From an uncultured Lachnospiraceae bacterium (GTDB lineage Bacteria > Bacillota > Clostridia > Lachnospirales > Lachnospiraceae): 36,856 nt of DNA. The stretch is from contig CAJUJK010000034.1 of NCBI GenBank assembly GCA_910586705.1, positions 1 through 36,856 on the forward strand, read 5' to 3'. The notes beneath the pieces are model-generated. The model did not search any database. It was given only the letters and a program-made list of their open reading frames with translations, and was not told the DNA's origin. Shown piece by piece: positions 7,338-14,923 of this stretch. The position numbers were made by a program, and so were the translations under genes. Positions within the stretch are counted from its first letter, which is position 1. Each line of letters begins with the position of its first letter.

Positions 7338-8962
7338 GTTTTCATCTCACATTGTTTCGTCATTTTCCAGTCCTGTGGGAGCATATGTAACAATTTTTCC
7401 GTCTGCTCCTTCTTTAAAAATGTATGGTGCTTGCGGTGCCCTTCTCCCGCTGTCGCCTCTGCAATACATCCCGGACGACAGAATATGACCTTTACTTCCC
7501 GCAGCATCCCCAGCATTCTGATATCCCGGTAATCCCCGGACATTTCCTGTAATATGCCGTCTAATTCCGAAGCGGCATCTTCCGTCTCCCCGGTCTGGTT
7601 TTCCGCTGTCTCCACAAATACCAGATACCTTCCCGGAACCGTCCTCCCGGCTCCCACCGCGAAGTCCGGCATGGTGATCCTCAGACGTTTTGCCCATCCG
7701 GCAATTGCCGCCTGCATCATCTGTTCGCCCAGCTTTTCCCCCGCTATATTCATGGTCTGTTTCCTGCCCACCACCTCAAAGACAGGCGTCTGCCCCTCGT
7801 ATCTGCACATACGGATCAAATCCCCCGTGCGATAGCGGTACAGACCGCTGAAAGTGGTTATGACAGGTTCGTAGCAGATACCGGGAAGAAGTCCGGACAT
7901 CTGTGTCCATGTCCCGTCTTCCGCCAGAAATTCATAATAGGCGCTATCGGGCAAAAGCGCATACTCTGCCCGCCCCGGATAAGGAGCGACGCCCATCATG
8001 CACTCGGAGGAGGCATAAGCAAAGTAGCAGACCGGCACATCGCCGCTGTAACGGCTGAGCGCTTCTGTCTGAAATTCCATGCTGTTTCCGCCGATGCCGC
8101 TGATAAAACGCAGCCCCTTAAACAGCCGCGGCAAAACCGGCGTATCGAATCCCTCTTCCAATATGCGTTCCACCTGCGCCAGCACGGTTTCCTCAGGCAG
8201 ACAGGCGAGAAGTTGTTCCCTTATCTTTATATCCAGACATGCATCCGGCTGCCCTTCGTTCCCCTGCCGCGTCCATGCTGTCTCCCCTTTCCGGCTCCCA
8301 TAAACCCGCCGCGTCTTCATATCCGAAAGCACGGACTGCCAGTTTGTCTCCAGATACTGCATAATTAGGAGCACGTCATACAGGAAAATGGACTGAACCG
8401 AAACAAGATCCGGGCAGCACAGCAAAAGCCATGTCTTTACATAAAAAACATCCGTGATATCCTGCGCAAACAACAACCGCTCTCCACCCACATAGGCGGA
8501 CGGGTCAAAAAGCCCTTTGTCCCGCAGAAAGCCGTGATAGACCGCGGACAGCAGATTATCTCCCTGCTTTTCCAGACGAAAAACGCTGGTGTGCAGATGT
8601 GGTCCCCGCCTGCCGCCGTAATGATGATAAGCCATCTCACCTATATAAGAACCGTAACGTTCCAGCGCCTCCTCTGTCAGCGCGAACACCTTTTGCACGC
8701 CGGTACTCCCGGATGTGGCAAGCCGGTACGAAACCGGATAAGCGGTATAACGCATCGGTTCGCACAGCCCGTCGTAGTCCTCATATACCGTCAGCGGCAC
8801 CCGCTCCCGATACGCCCACTCGTCTTCGATCTGCATAAACGCCATCTTCCGCCCGTATTCCGTATTACAGTTATCCAGAAGAATCTTTCGGAGATTTTGC
8901 CGGTTGTTCTCCTCTGCGCGGGCAAAATCCCGAAACAGCTCATCTATTTTTCCATGATTCAT
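7334..8962 (-). CDS. GH3 auxin-responsive-promoter family adenylating enzyme
   Basis: This 542-aa protein belongs to the GH3 family, whose plant members (JAR1 and auxin amido synthetases) adenylate a carboxylic acid and join it to an amino acid. Visible motifs are the phosphate-binding ATSGSTGVQKVF (about residue 82), the YASSECMMG motif near 315, and YRYRTGDLIRM near 375, which matches the YRxGD-type adenylation motif. A smaller C-terminal domain follows. Length is close to that of plant and bacterial GH3 enzymes. The substrate cannot be read from sequence; it may modify a peptide or small molecule made by the NHLP locus. The stop overlaps the MATE-fusion start, so the two are translationally coupled. 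Confidence 0.85.
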   Translation of the reverse strand: MNHGKIDELFRDFARAEENNRQNLRKILLDNCNTEYGRKMAFMQIEDEWAYRERVPLTVYEDYDGLCEPMRYTAYPVSYRLATSGSTGVQKVFALTEEALERYGSYIGEMAYHHYGGRRGPHLHTSVFRLEKQGDNLLSAVYHGFLRDKGLFDPSAYVGGERLLFAQDITDVFYVKTWLLLCCPDLVSVQSIFLYDVLLIMQYLETNWQSVLSDMKTRRVYGSRKGETAWTRQGNEGQPDACLDIKIREQLLACLPEETVLAQVERILEEGFDTPVLPRLFKGLRFISGIGGNSMEFQTEALSRYSGDVPVCYFAYASSECMMGVAPYPGRAEYALLPDSAYYEFLAEDGTWTQMSGLLPGICYEPVITTFSGLYRYRTGDLIRMCRYEGQTPVFEVVGRKQTMNIAGEKLGEQMMQAAIAGWAKRLRITMPDFAVGAGRTVPGRYLVFVETAENQTGETEDAASELDGILQEMSGDYRDIRMLGMLREVKVIFCRPGCIAEATAGEGHRKHHTFLKKEQTEKLLHMLPQDWKMTKQCEMKT

Positions 8963-8988
8963 CCAAAGCTGTCTCCCAATCCCATCTA

Positions 8989-9174
8989 TTATGATTTTTC
9001 CGCCGCGTCGTTGTTGTGAAAATAGACCAGATCATAATCCTGACCCACGTCGTTTCTCACATGAAACCGGCTTTCCCCCTTCAATACCGCCCGCAGGGCG
9101 TTGTGAAATACCTGCGAACCGTGCCGCAGCGTTCTGCAGTTCTCATTTACATCCGCTTCTACAATCTGTAACAT
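8989..9174 (-). CDS. Small ORF of unknown function in the NHLP locus
   Basis: A 61-aa ORF begins at an ATG preceded by GGAGGAGGG at suitable spacing and ends 26 nt before the GH3-family start. It encodes a charged, His/Asn-rich sequence without signal peptide, membrane segment or Gly-Gly leader cleavage site, so I do not think it is an exported precursor. It could be a real small protein or the rearranged tail left after erosion of the preceding STAS gene. I recognise no family. Confidence 0.4.
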   Translation of the reverse strand: MLQIVEADVNENCRTLRHGSQVFHNALRAVLKGESRFHVRNDVGQDYDLVYFHNNDAAEKS

Positions 9175-9256
9175 AAACCCTCCTCCAGCGGATGATACTG
9201 TATGCCGCCCCACACAAACCGCATGGAGAGCTTTCCGTCCGCCTCATTCAAGTATC

Positions 9257-9328
9257 AGTTCCGTGATACCTTCCAGAGAATCATTTAACGCCTTCTCTAA
9301 TTCCGGCGCCGTTTCTTTTTGTTCTCTT
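9257..9328 (-). pseudogene. STAS (RsbV-like) antagonist gene remnant
   Basis: In frame directly after the phosphatase stop codon, about 20 codons read TAPELEKALNDSLEGITELI and then meet a stop. This matches the segment of RsbV/SpoIIAA-like STAS proteins just before the strand that leads to the phosphorylated Ser (normally followed by an SSAGLR motif). The start, the N-terminal strand and the phosphorylation site are missing, so it looks like the doubly deleted remainder of an antagonist that would have linked the flanking phosphatases and HATPase. Confidence 0.55.
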
Positions 9329-10737
9329 TATCCTCTGATCTGCAACGCCAGCATCGTGATATCGTCAAACTGTTCCGCATCCCCCACAAACCGGTCAATA
9401 TCCGCCCGGACCGCAAGAAGCAGTTCTCTGGGCGCAGCGTTTTCCACACTGTTCAGCGCATCCACCATCCGCTCTGTCCCGTAAAGCTGTTCTTCTGTGT
9501 TGGTTGCCTCCGCCACGCCATCCGTATACAAAAACAGGATATCCCCCGCCTGCAGTTCCAGTTCGTACTCCCGGTACTTGGCACCCTCCATACCCGCCAT
9601 CACGAAACCGTGCTTGTCTTTCAAAAGTTCAAATACACCACCGGCGCGCCTGATGACAGGGTATTCATGCCCCGCGTTCGCGGCGGTCAGCCGGCAGGTA
9701 GATATCTCGTAAATGCCCAGCCATACAGTGACAAACATTCCCGCCTCATTATTTTCCAGAAGCTGGTTGTTCACTGTCTCTAACGTCGCTCCCGCAGAAA
9801 GCCCCGACTGCGCCTCATTCTTAATCAGCGTTTTGGTAATCATCATAAACAGTGCCGCCGGCACGCCTTTGCCGGACACATCCGCCATAACGATCGCCAG
9901 ATGATCCTCATCCACGAGGAAGAAATCGTAGAAGTCTCCACCCACCTCCTTTGCCGGATCCATGGACGCGTAAATATCAAACTCCTTATATTCCGGGAAT
10001 GCCGGAAAAACACAGGGCAGCATGGAGACCTGTATCTGTGTCGCCACATTCAGCTCCGCACCGATCCGCTCTTTTTCCCTGTTGTCCTCCTCCTGCTTCT
10101 TCAATAGCCCATGTGTCCGCTTTGAAAGGGTAACGCTGATCAGATACACCACGATCACGATCGCGGCGCGGGGAATATAATAAAAGTTAAAAACACGCAG
10201 CAAGAGATTGTCTCCCGCCGCCGTCGCCTCCCTGATAAACTCCGCCCGGAACGCGGCGTCCCCCGGCAAATCCACCGACCGCATCATATTGGCATCCCAC
10301 ACGCCGCAGTACAGACCGATATACGTGGCGCACAACATACAAAACAGTGCGCCCGCCAAAGTAAAATGCGCCAGTTTCGGAGAATAATAATGGCAGGACA
10401 GAACCACGGGACAGGACCACGCCAGTACAAGCTGGATCGTCAGTGCGGAATTCAATATGGCAATCCCGATCATGAAGCAGCACATAATGACATACTTCAG
10501 CAGCCGCGTGTCCCCCTTCCACACCCTGACCAACAGGGATGGCAGCAGAAACAGCGCCACGCCGCCGGGCATGGCAATGTTCATCAGATTCTGGTCCACG
10601 ATAAAAAAGCCACACAGATTAAGCAGCCACATCAGCACGGCTACGACCGCCGCAATGAAAGTGCAAAACGCCGTGTACTTGTTCGCCTTCTCCTCATTGA
10701 CCCTGAAAATGTCCAAATGCACTGTCTCTTCCATCAT
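9328..10737 (-). CDS. SpoIIE/RsbU-type serine phosphatase with membrane N-terminus
   Basis: This 469-aa first gene of the NHLP operon carries about five or six hydrophobic segments in residues 20-215, a short charged linker, and a SpoIIE/PP2C catalytic domain from about residue 228. Catalytic motifs are complete: GGDFYDFF, ADVSGKGVPAALFM, TDGVAEA and FDDITML. The first 80 or so catalytic residues are close to identical to the phosphatase at 3852-5543, but the sensor half is unrelated, so two inputs may feed one antagonist. GGGGAGG precedes two adjacent ATG codons and either may be used. The terminator at 10783-10816 separates it from upstream transcription. Confidence 0.9.
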   Translation of the reverse strand: MMEETVHLDIFRVNEEKANKYTAFCTFIAAVVAVLMWLLNLCGFFIVDQNLMNIAMPGGVALFLLPSLLVRVWKGDTRLLKYVIMCCFMIGIAILNSALTIQLVLAWSCPVVLSCHYYSPKLAHFTLAGALFCMLCATYIGLYCGVWDANMMRSVDLPGDAAFRAEFIREATAAGDNLLLRVFNFYYIPRAAIVIVVYLISVTLSKRTHGLLKKQEEDNREKERIGAELNVATQIQVSMLPCVFPAFPEYKEFDIYASMDPAKEVGGDFYDFFLVDEDHLAIVMADVSGKGVPAALFMMITKTLIKNEAQSGLSAGATLETVNNQLLENNEAGMFVTVWLGIYEISTCRLTAANAGHEYPVIRRAGGVFELLKDKHGFVMAGMEGAKYREYELELQAGDILFLYTDGVAEATNTEEQLYGTERMVDALNSVENAAPRELLLAVRADIDRFVGDAEQFDDITMLALQIRG

Positions 10738-10782
10738 ACTTTCCTCCCCTGCCTTTTTCCCATTTTATAATATTATTTGCAC

Positions 10783-10816
10783 AAAAAAAGCGTTAGGCAA
10801 CATTTGTTACCTGACG
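10783..10816 (-). terminator. Intrinsic terminator after the small membrane protein gene
   Basis: An 11-bp stem, CGTCAGGTAAC with GTTGCCTAACG (one mismatch and one wobble) around a 4-nt loop, is followed on the minus strand by a run of seven T. It lies 33 nt past the stop of the gene at 10849 and upstream of the NHLP operon, separating the two. Confidence 0.8.
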
Positions 10817-10848
10817 TTTACTTTCCCGGCAAAAATATATAAAGAAAG

Positions 10849-11142
10849 TTATCTCTTCGTCCCTCTGGATACCAAAAAACAGACCGCTCCGGCTGCCGCG
10901 GCTAATACCACAATGCCGACCATAAGCCGGTAATTGACAGTCCTCTCCGCCGCGGAAGATATGCCGTCCGGCTCCACATCCAGAGAAGAGCCCGACACCG
11001 ATTCCGGCTTAGGCGCCTCCTCCAGAGATGATTCCGACACCGATTCTGGCTCAGACTCAGCTGTAGCAACCGTATCGGGCAGATCGCAAGACAGTGCCAG
11101 AATGAAAATTGATAAAAGCAACCAGCGTTTCTCTTTTTTCAT
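10849..11142 (-). CDS. Small Ser/Glu/Pro-rich membrane-anchored protein, unknown function
   Basis: A 97-aa protein with an N-terminal signal-like segment (MKKEKRWLLLSIFILALS), a 45-residue acidic Ser/Pro-rich middle, and a C-terminal transmembrane helix ending in RGTKR. The middle holds two related units starting ESVSESSLEE and ESVSGSSLDV, visible also as a DNA direct repeat. There is no LPXTG motif. AGAGGAAC precedes the ATG. It stands alone between two terminators, so it is its own transcription unit. The layout suggests a short extracellular stalk anchored in the membrane; I recognise no family. Confidence 0.7.
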   Translation of the reverse strand: MKKEKRWLLLSIFILALSCDLPDTVATAESEPESVSESSLEEAPKPESVSGSSLDVEPDGISSAAERTVNYRLMVGIVVLAAAAGAVCFLVSRGTKR

Positions 11143-11220
11143 TTGTCTGTTCCTCTAGTTAAAATAAGGTGGGGTATTGCGATGAAACGAAGAATTTCCT
11201 GTTATGATAACAAATATATA

Positions 11221-11252
11221 GCAAAAGCCTCCCATACACAAGAGGCTTTTGC
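11221..11252 (-). terminator. Terminator of the sugar ABC transporter operon
   Basis: A perfect 11-bp inverted repeat, GCAAAAGCCTC and GAGGCTTTTGC with a 10-nt loop, lies 43 nt past the second permease stop. The stem ends in TTTTGC and is AT-flanked on both sides, so it could act in both directions. Confidence 0.7.
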
Positions 11253-11294
11253 TTAAATTTCTGACATGCCTTTATAGTAACCCGTTACACAAAA

Positions 11295-12095
11295 CTATCC
11301 TTTCACACCGCCGAGCGTCACGCCCGCGATAATATACTTAGATAAAAGCAGATACACAAGGATGATCGGCACGATTGCCGGCAGAATCATCATGTATATT
11401 TTTCCCATATCACGGTTCATATAATCGGCACCTCGAAGGAGCGCAATCAGGATTGGCACGGTCATCTTATCCTTTGACTGTATCACCAACGCCGGAACGA
11501 AGTAATTGTTCCATGAACCCACAAAGGTAAAGATCGCTTGTACCGCCATTGCCGGTTTCATAATGGGAAGAACAATCTGGTTAAAGGTCCGAAATTCCCA
11601 CGAACCGTCAATCCTTGCCGCTTCTACCAGCGAAAGCGGAAGCGAGGATTCCAGATAGCTGTACATAAAATAGAATACGGCAGGCGACGCGATCGACGGA
11701 ATGATCAGCGGAAGTAGGGAATCGTACATGCCCATCTTTGTAATCAGACGCAGGAACCCCATTGCGGTAACCTGCGTGGGCATGACAAGAATCATCATAA
11801 TAAAGGTAAACGCCACCTTCTTGAGCTTGAAATCGTAAGCGTAGATCCCGTATGCAGTCAACGCAGAAAAATAAGTGCAGATCGCCGCGCAGGAGCCGGA
11901 GACAATCAGGCTGTTTAAAACGCCCCGCATCATGGGAAATTCCCCGTTATTTGCAACACTGTTGAAATTCTTCAAAAAGCTGGTTCCGGGCAGCGCATAA
12001 AAGCCTCTCTGCAATTCCGCATGGGAATGCGTCGCGTTTATAATCAGTATGTAGAAGAAAAACAGGCATAAAAAGGATAAAATGATCAACAGCAC
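11295..12095 (-). CDS. Sugar ABC transporter permease (MalG type)
   Basis: This inner-membrane subunit carries a binding-protein-dependent transport domain with about six transmembrane helices. The cytoplasmic EAA loop, which contacts the ATPase, reads EAARIDGSWEFRTFNQIVLP (near residue 170), and the end is typical (IIAGVTLGGVKG). It pairs with the permease upstream. The start is problematic: the first usable codon in this frame is the GTG at 12095, which lacks a ribosome site, yet homologous-looking sequence (KIINRLRTVFAHV) continues upstream in frame. An ATG with a good AGGGGAGGG site at 12139 is one nucleotide out of phase, separated by an A4 run. A one-base deletion or sequencing error there would explain this. 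Confidence 0.88.
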   Translation of the reverse strand: MLLIILSFLCLFFFYILIINATHSHAELQRGFYALPGTSFLKNFNSVANNGEFPMMRGVLNSLIVSGSCAAICTYFSALTAYGIYAYDFKLKKVAFTFIMMILVMPTQVTAMGFLRLITKMGMYDSLLPLIIPSIASPAVFYFMYSYLESSLPLSLVEAARIDGSWEFRTFNQIVLPIMKPAMAVQAIFTFVGSWNNYFVPALVIQSKDKMTVPILIALLRGADYMNRDMGKIYMMILPAIVPIILVYLLLSKYIIAGVTLGGVKG

Positions 12096-12142
12096 ATGTG
12101 CGAAAACCGTGCGCAGACGGTTAATGATTTTGAAGTCATACT

Positions 12143-13093
12143 CTATCGCCCTCCCCTCTTTTTGTTTGCTCTGGCAGCCGCCTTGGAACCGTCCGGGTCA
12201 TTGTCATTTGTCATTTTGTATACGATAAAGCATAAAATACCACTGACGATGAACAGATAAACCGAAAGCGCACCCGCCATGCCGTAATTCTTGCTCCTCA
12301 GATGGCTGTTTAAGAACATAATCAGCGTCATTGATGTGCGGTCGGGATTTCCCTGCCCGTTCGTCAGAATCTGAGGCACATCAAACATCTGCAGACCGCC
12401 TATGATGGATGTAATCAATGTATAGGCAAGAATCGGACGGATCAGGGGAAGCGTGATGCGGAAGAATCTCTGCACACTGTTGCAGCCGTCTATTTCCGAC
12501 GCCTCAAAAATATCAGGACTGATGCCCATGATCGCCGCCATCAGCATAATCGTCGTATTGCCAAACCACATTAGGAAATTCATCGTCCCGATCAAGGACC
12601 TTACACCCAGTGCGGTGCGCATAAAATCAATGACCTCGCTTATCACGCCAAGCGACATCAATATAGAATTGACCGGTCCCGTCTTTGAAAACAAGGTAAA
12701 AAACAGCATTGCAAACGCACTTGCCATGATCAGGTTTGGCAGATAAATGACTACCTTGAAAAACTGCTGGCAGCGGATCTTCATCCGCACATCCACAAAC
12801 CATGAAGCGAGCGTCAGCGCGATCACGATCTGCGGAATAAAACCGATTACCCACAAAATTAAAGTATTTCCTGCATATTTCAGCATATCGGACTGGAGCA
12901 GACTCGCATAATTTTTCATCCCGATAAAGTTGGGACCGATTTCTTTGATTCCTGAGCGAAAATATTCATAAAAACTGTATCGGATGGTGTCTACCAGTGG
13001 TATGAACGAAAAAATAAAAAAGCTTGCAAAAAAAGGAAGAATGAAAATATATCCCCATTTCGCGTAATTTACTAATTTGCGTTTTTTCTGCAC
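12143..13093 (-). CDS. Sugar ABC transporter permease (MalF type)
   Basis: This 316-aa membrane subunit has six or more hydrophobic segments and the EAA motif EASEIDGCNSVQRFFRITLP near residue 215, typical of carbohydrate uptake family 1 importers. With the MalG-type permease it forms the channel that receives sugar from the lipoprotein binding protein upstream. No ATPase gene lies in the locus, which is common in Firmicutes where a shared MsiK-like ATPase serves several importers. GGAAAGGTG with 8-9 nt spacing favours the GTG at 13093; a GTG at 13102 would overlap that site. Confidence 0.9.
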   Translation of the reverse strand: MQKKRKLVNYAKWGYIFILPFFASFFIFSFIPLVDTIRYSFYEYFRSGIKEIGPNFIGMKNYASLLQSDMLKYAGNTLILWVIGFIPQIVIALTLASWFVDVRMKIRCQQFFKVVIYLPNLIMASAFAMLFFTLFSKTGPVNSILMSLGVISEVIDFMRTALGVRSLIGTMNFLMWFGNTTIMLMAAIMGISPDIFEASEIDGCNSVQRFFRITLPLIRPILAYTLITSIIGGLQMFDVPQILTNGQGNPDRTSMTLIMFLNSHLRSKNYGMAGALSVYLFIVSGILCFIVYKMTNDNDPDGSKAAARANKKRGGR

Positions 13094-13118
13094 GAACAAC
13101 ACACCTTTCCTACATTGA

Positions 13119-13147
13119 GAATGCGGCGTAACTGGTACACCGCATTC
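13119..13147 (-). other. Intercistronic hairpin between binding protein and permease genes
   Basis: An inverted repeat (GAATGCGG and CCGCATTC, 13-nt loop) lies in the 70-nt gap and has no T-run. Such hairpins commonly protect the 3' end of binding-protein mRNA and lower permease expression. That role here is inferred. Confidence 0.5.
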
Positions 13148-13163
13148 TTACTCATTTGAAAAA

Positions 13164-14609
13164 TTACGGCCACTGGATTTCTGTAATCTCAGGATAACGC
13201 TCCATGATCGCTGTCTCAAAATTGGCTTTCGCTGTGTCGTAATCAATCTGTCCCTGCAAATAATCGTCAAACGCATTCTGAATCAGCTCCACACAGCCCT
13301 GATCATAGGCGGACAGCGGCGCCATCTTGATGCTGGAGAGACTATCTGCAAAATAGCCATACGGGTTCTGACTGCCAAGGAAAGCGGAGTTAAACTCGTC
13401 ATTGCTTGCCGCCGCGTCCATAACGGACTGCGCGTTCGTGAATTCAGTGTACTCTTTCGCAACCTTAGTCAGGTTATCCTGACTGCCCGTCAGTGCCATG
13501 ATGATATCCTTTACATGCCCCGGATTGTCCGTTCCCGTCGCTGCCACAAGATAAGTGCCGCCCCAGTTGTACGGCAGGGGAGCGTTGGTAGCCGCCCAGA
13601 CGCCTTCCTCACCGTCCCAGTTGGGAACCATCTGCGTGTCGATGCCCCATGCTGGGAAGAGGAATGCAAATACCTTTGCGCTGGAGCTCATTGCTGTGAA
13701 CCAGTCAGAGGTCCACTGTCCTGTTACTGTGGGATCAAAATAGCCTGCGTCCATCCACTCCTTGGAATCATTGACCCAGTCGAGAACTTTCTGGTCAACC
13801 TTGATTGTCGTGGAGCCTGCTTCACCCCATGGACCCGCAATATTGTTGCCGTATGTACGGAAGGTGTCCGCATAAGAACTGAATGCGTAGTAGCCCTTTG
13901 CCTTAAGTTCTTCCGCAGTTGTCTTCATGGTCGCCCAGTCCGCCGTCTTCTTCCCGATTTCAACCGGATCATCGGTTCCGAAAACATCTTTTGCGATATC
14001 GCGGCGGTATACCAGAACACCGGGACATACCTGCCATGTGGACGCTCTCTGCACGCCGTTCGCGTCGGACGCCACTGTCTTTGTGAACGCGAACTGGTCC
14101 GACAGATCCGAATCCGGGTTGATTCCCAGATCGGCAAGGGGCATCGCTACGTCTATATCCGCATCCGTGTACTTAACGATGTAATCCAGCTCAGCCGCAA
14201 AAAGGTCAACCTTATCGTCAGCAGCCGCGTCTGCCTGATTCAAAAGCGCCTCGTCCAGTTTGTCCTGATACACGCCGTCCTGATTGGGGTTGATGATCCA
14301 GTGGATCTCTGTGCCGTCATTTAAGGTAGACACGGTGCCGTCGTCGGATGTATGCTCGATCGCCGGATAAACGGCTGTGATGCGTGTGCGAAGCTCGTCG
14401 TTAAAGCTGTAGATGTTGATAACCTTTCCTTCCTCACCGCCCGCCGTAGCTGCGTCACTTCCCGCGTCCTCGCTGCCTCCATTGGAAGCTGCCGGGGGGG
14501 GGGCCGTACCCTGGTCTGCGCTGCCCGCATCGGAACCGCCGCCGCAGCCTGCCAGCGTGCCCGCAACAACAGTTGCAGCCAGTAAAACACTGATTAATCT
14601 TCTCTTCAT
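13164..14609 (-). CDS. Sugar ABC transporter substrate-binding lipoprotein
   Basis: This 481-aa extracellular solute-binding protein belongs to the family-1 sugar type. The start at 14609 is preceded by AAAGGAGG. A lipoprotein signal peptide ends at LAGC (Cys 22), followed by a flexible Gly/Ser/Asp/Pro linker and the mature two-lobe domain beginning near VINIYSFNDEL. Trp and acidic residues are frequent, as in binders of beta-linked oligosaccharides. It is the first gene of the leftward transporter operon and is divergent from two GH94 phosphorylases, so the ligand is probably a beta-glucan disaccharide or short oligosaccharide. The linker is encoded partly by a run of ten C, a possible slippage site. 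Confidence 0.92.
   Translation of the reverse strand: MKRRLISVLLAATVVAGTLAGCGGGSDAGSADQGTAPPPAASNGGSEDAGSDAATAGGEEGKVINIYSFNDELRTRITAVYPAIEHTSDDGTVSTLNDGTEIHWIINPNQDGVYQDKLDEALLNQADAAADDKVDLFAAELDYIVKYTDADIDVAMPLADLGINPDSDLSDQFAFTKTVASDANGVQRASTWQVCPGVLVYRRDIAKDVFGTDDPVEIGKKTADWATMKTTAEELKAKGYYAFSSYADTFRTYGNNIAGPWGEAGSTTIKVDQKVLDWVNDSKEWMDAGYFDPTVTGQWTSDWFTAMSSSAKVFAFLFPAWGIDTQMVPNWDGEEGVWAATNAPLPYNWGGTYLVAATGTDNPGHVKDIIMALTGSQDNLTKVAKEYTEFTNAQSVMDAAASNDEFNSAFLGSQNPYGYFADSLSSIKMAPLSAYDQGCVELIQNAFDDYLQGQIDYDTAKANFETAIMERYPEITEIQWP
14494..14503. repeat. Ten-base G/C homopolymer inside the binding-protein linker
   Basis: Ten consecutive G on the plus strand encode the Pro-rich part of the lipoprotein linker about 20 codons after the lipid-modified Cys. 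A change of one base would frameshift the protein; the frame is intact in this copy. Confidence 0.9.
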
Positions 14610-14706
14610 TTGATATCCTCCTTTGGTTTGCGCGTGGAGCTGCTTCCTATAATGCATCTGCCACACCTTTTTGAATACACCCCGAGTATACCGTTTGAAA
14701 AAAGAT

Positions 14707-14712
14707 ATTATA
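14707..14712 (-). promoter_or_regulatory. Promoter (-10) of the transporter operon
   Basis: A consensus TATAAT on the minus strand lies about 95 nt upstream of the binding-protein start. At 17 bp spacing the -35 (TGATAT) is poor and is overlapped by a TCTGATATTTT motif (14727-14737), as expected for activator-dependent transcription. Confidence 0.55.
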
Positions 14713-14726
14713 TTACGATTCTTAAC

Positions 14727-14842
14727 AAAATATCAGATTCGTGACACATATGCAAAAACTGTATTCACTGTACTTTTGTATAAAATAACCGCCTGTTTTT
14801 AATGTCATAATTCTGATATTTTTCTCAAATTTCTGATTTTCT
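14727..14842. promoter_or_regulatory. Divergent control region with repeated TCTGATATTTT-type sites
   Basis: The 314-nt gap between the divergent operons contains an imperfect 20-bp inverted pair, AAAATATCAGATTCGTGACA (14727-14746) and TGTCATAATTCTGATATTTT (14803-14822). A further copy, TTCTGATTTT (14831-14840), lies exactly 20 bp after TTCTGATATT (14811-14820). Twenty-base-pair direct spacing is typical of AraC-family activator sites, and an AraC-family gene lies at 20257-21039. The end copies overlap both -35 positions. The rest of the gap is AT-rich without a gene. Confidence 0.6.
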
Positions 14843-14859
14843 TTTCCCGCTGTTTTTTC

Positions 14860-14865
14860 TATAAT
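14860..14865 (+). promoter_or_regulatory. Promoter (-10) of the GH94 operon
   Basis: A consensus TATAAT lies 58 nt before the first GH94 start codon. The hexamer 17 bp upstream (TTTTCT, 14837-14842) is a poor -35 and overlaps a repeated motif at 14831-14840, consistent with activation by a bound regulator. Confidence 0.6.
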
Positions 14866-14923
14866 TTTATCATTCAAGTTTACCTTAATAAAATAAACCA
14901 GACCCGGAAAGGAGCGCCCAGAA

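Noticed and set aside
8989..9213. Reading the small ORF as an NHLP precursor peptide
   Set aside because: There is no nitrile-hydratase- or Nif11-like leader, no Gly-Gly cleavage site before a core and no Cys/Ser/Thr-rich core; the Gly run lies upstream of the likely start.
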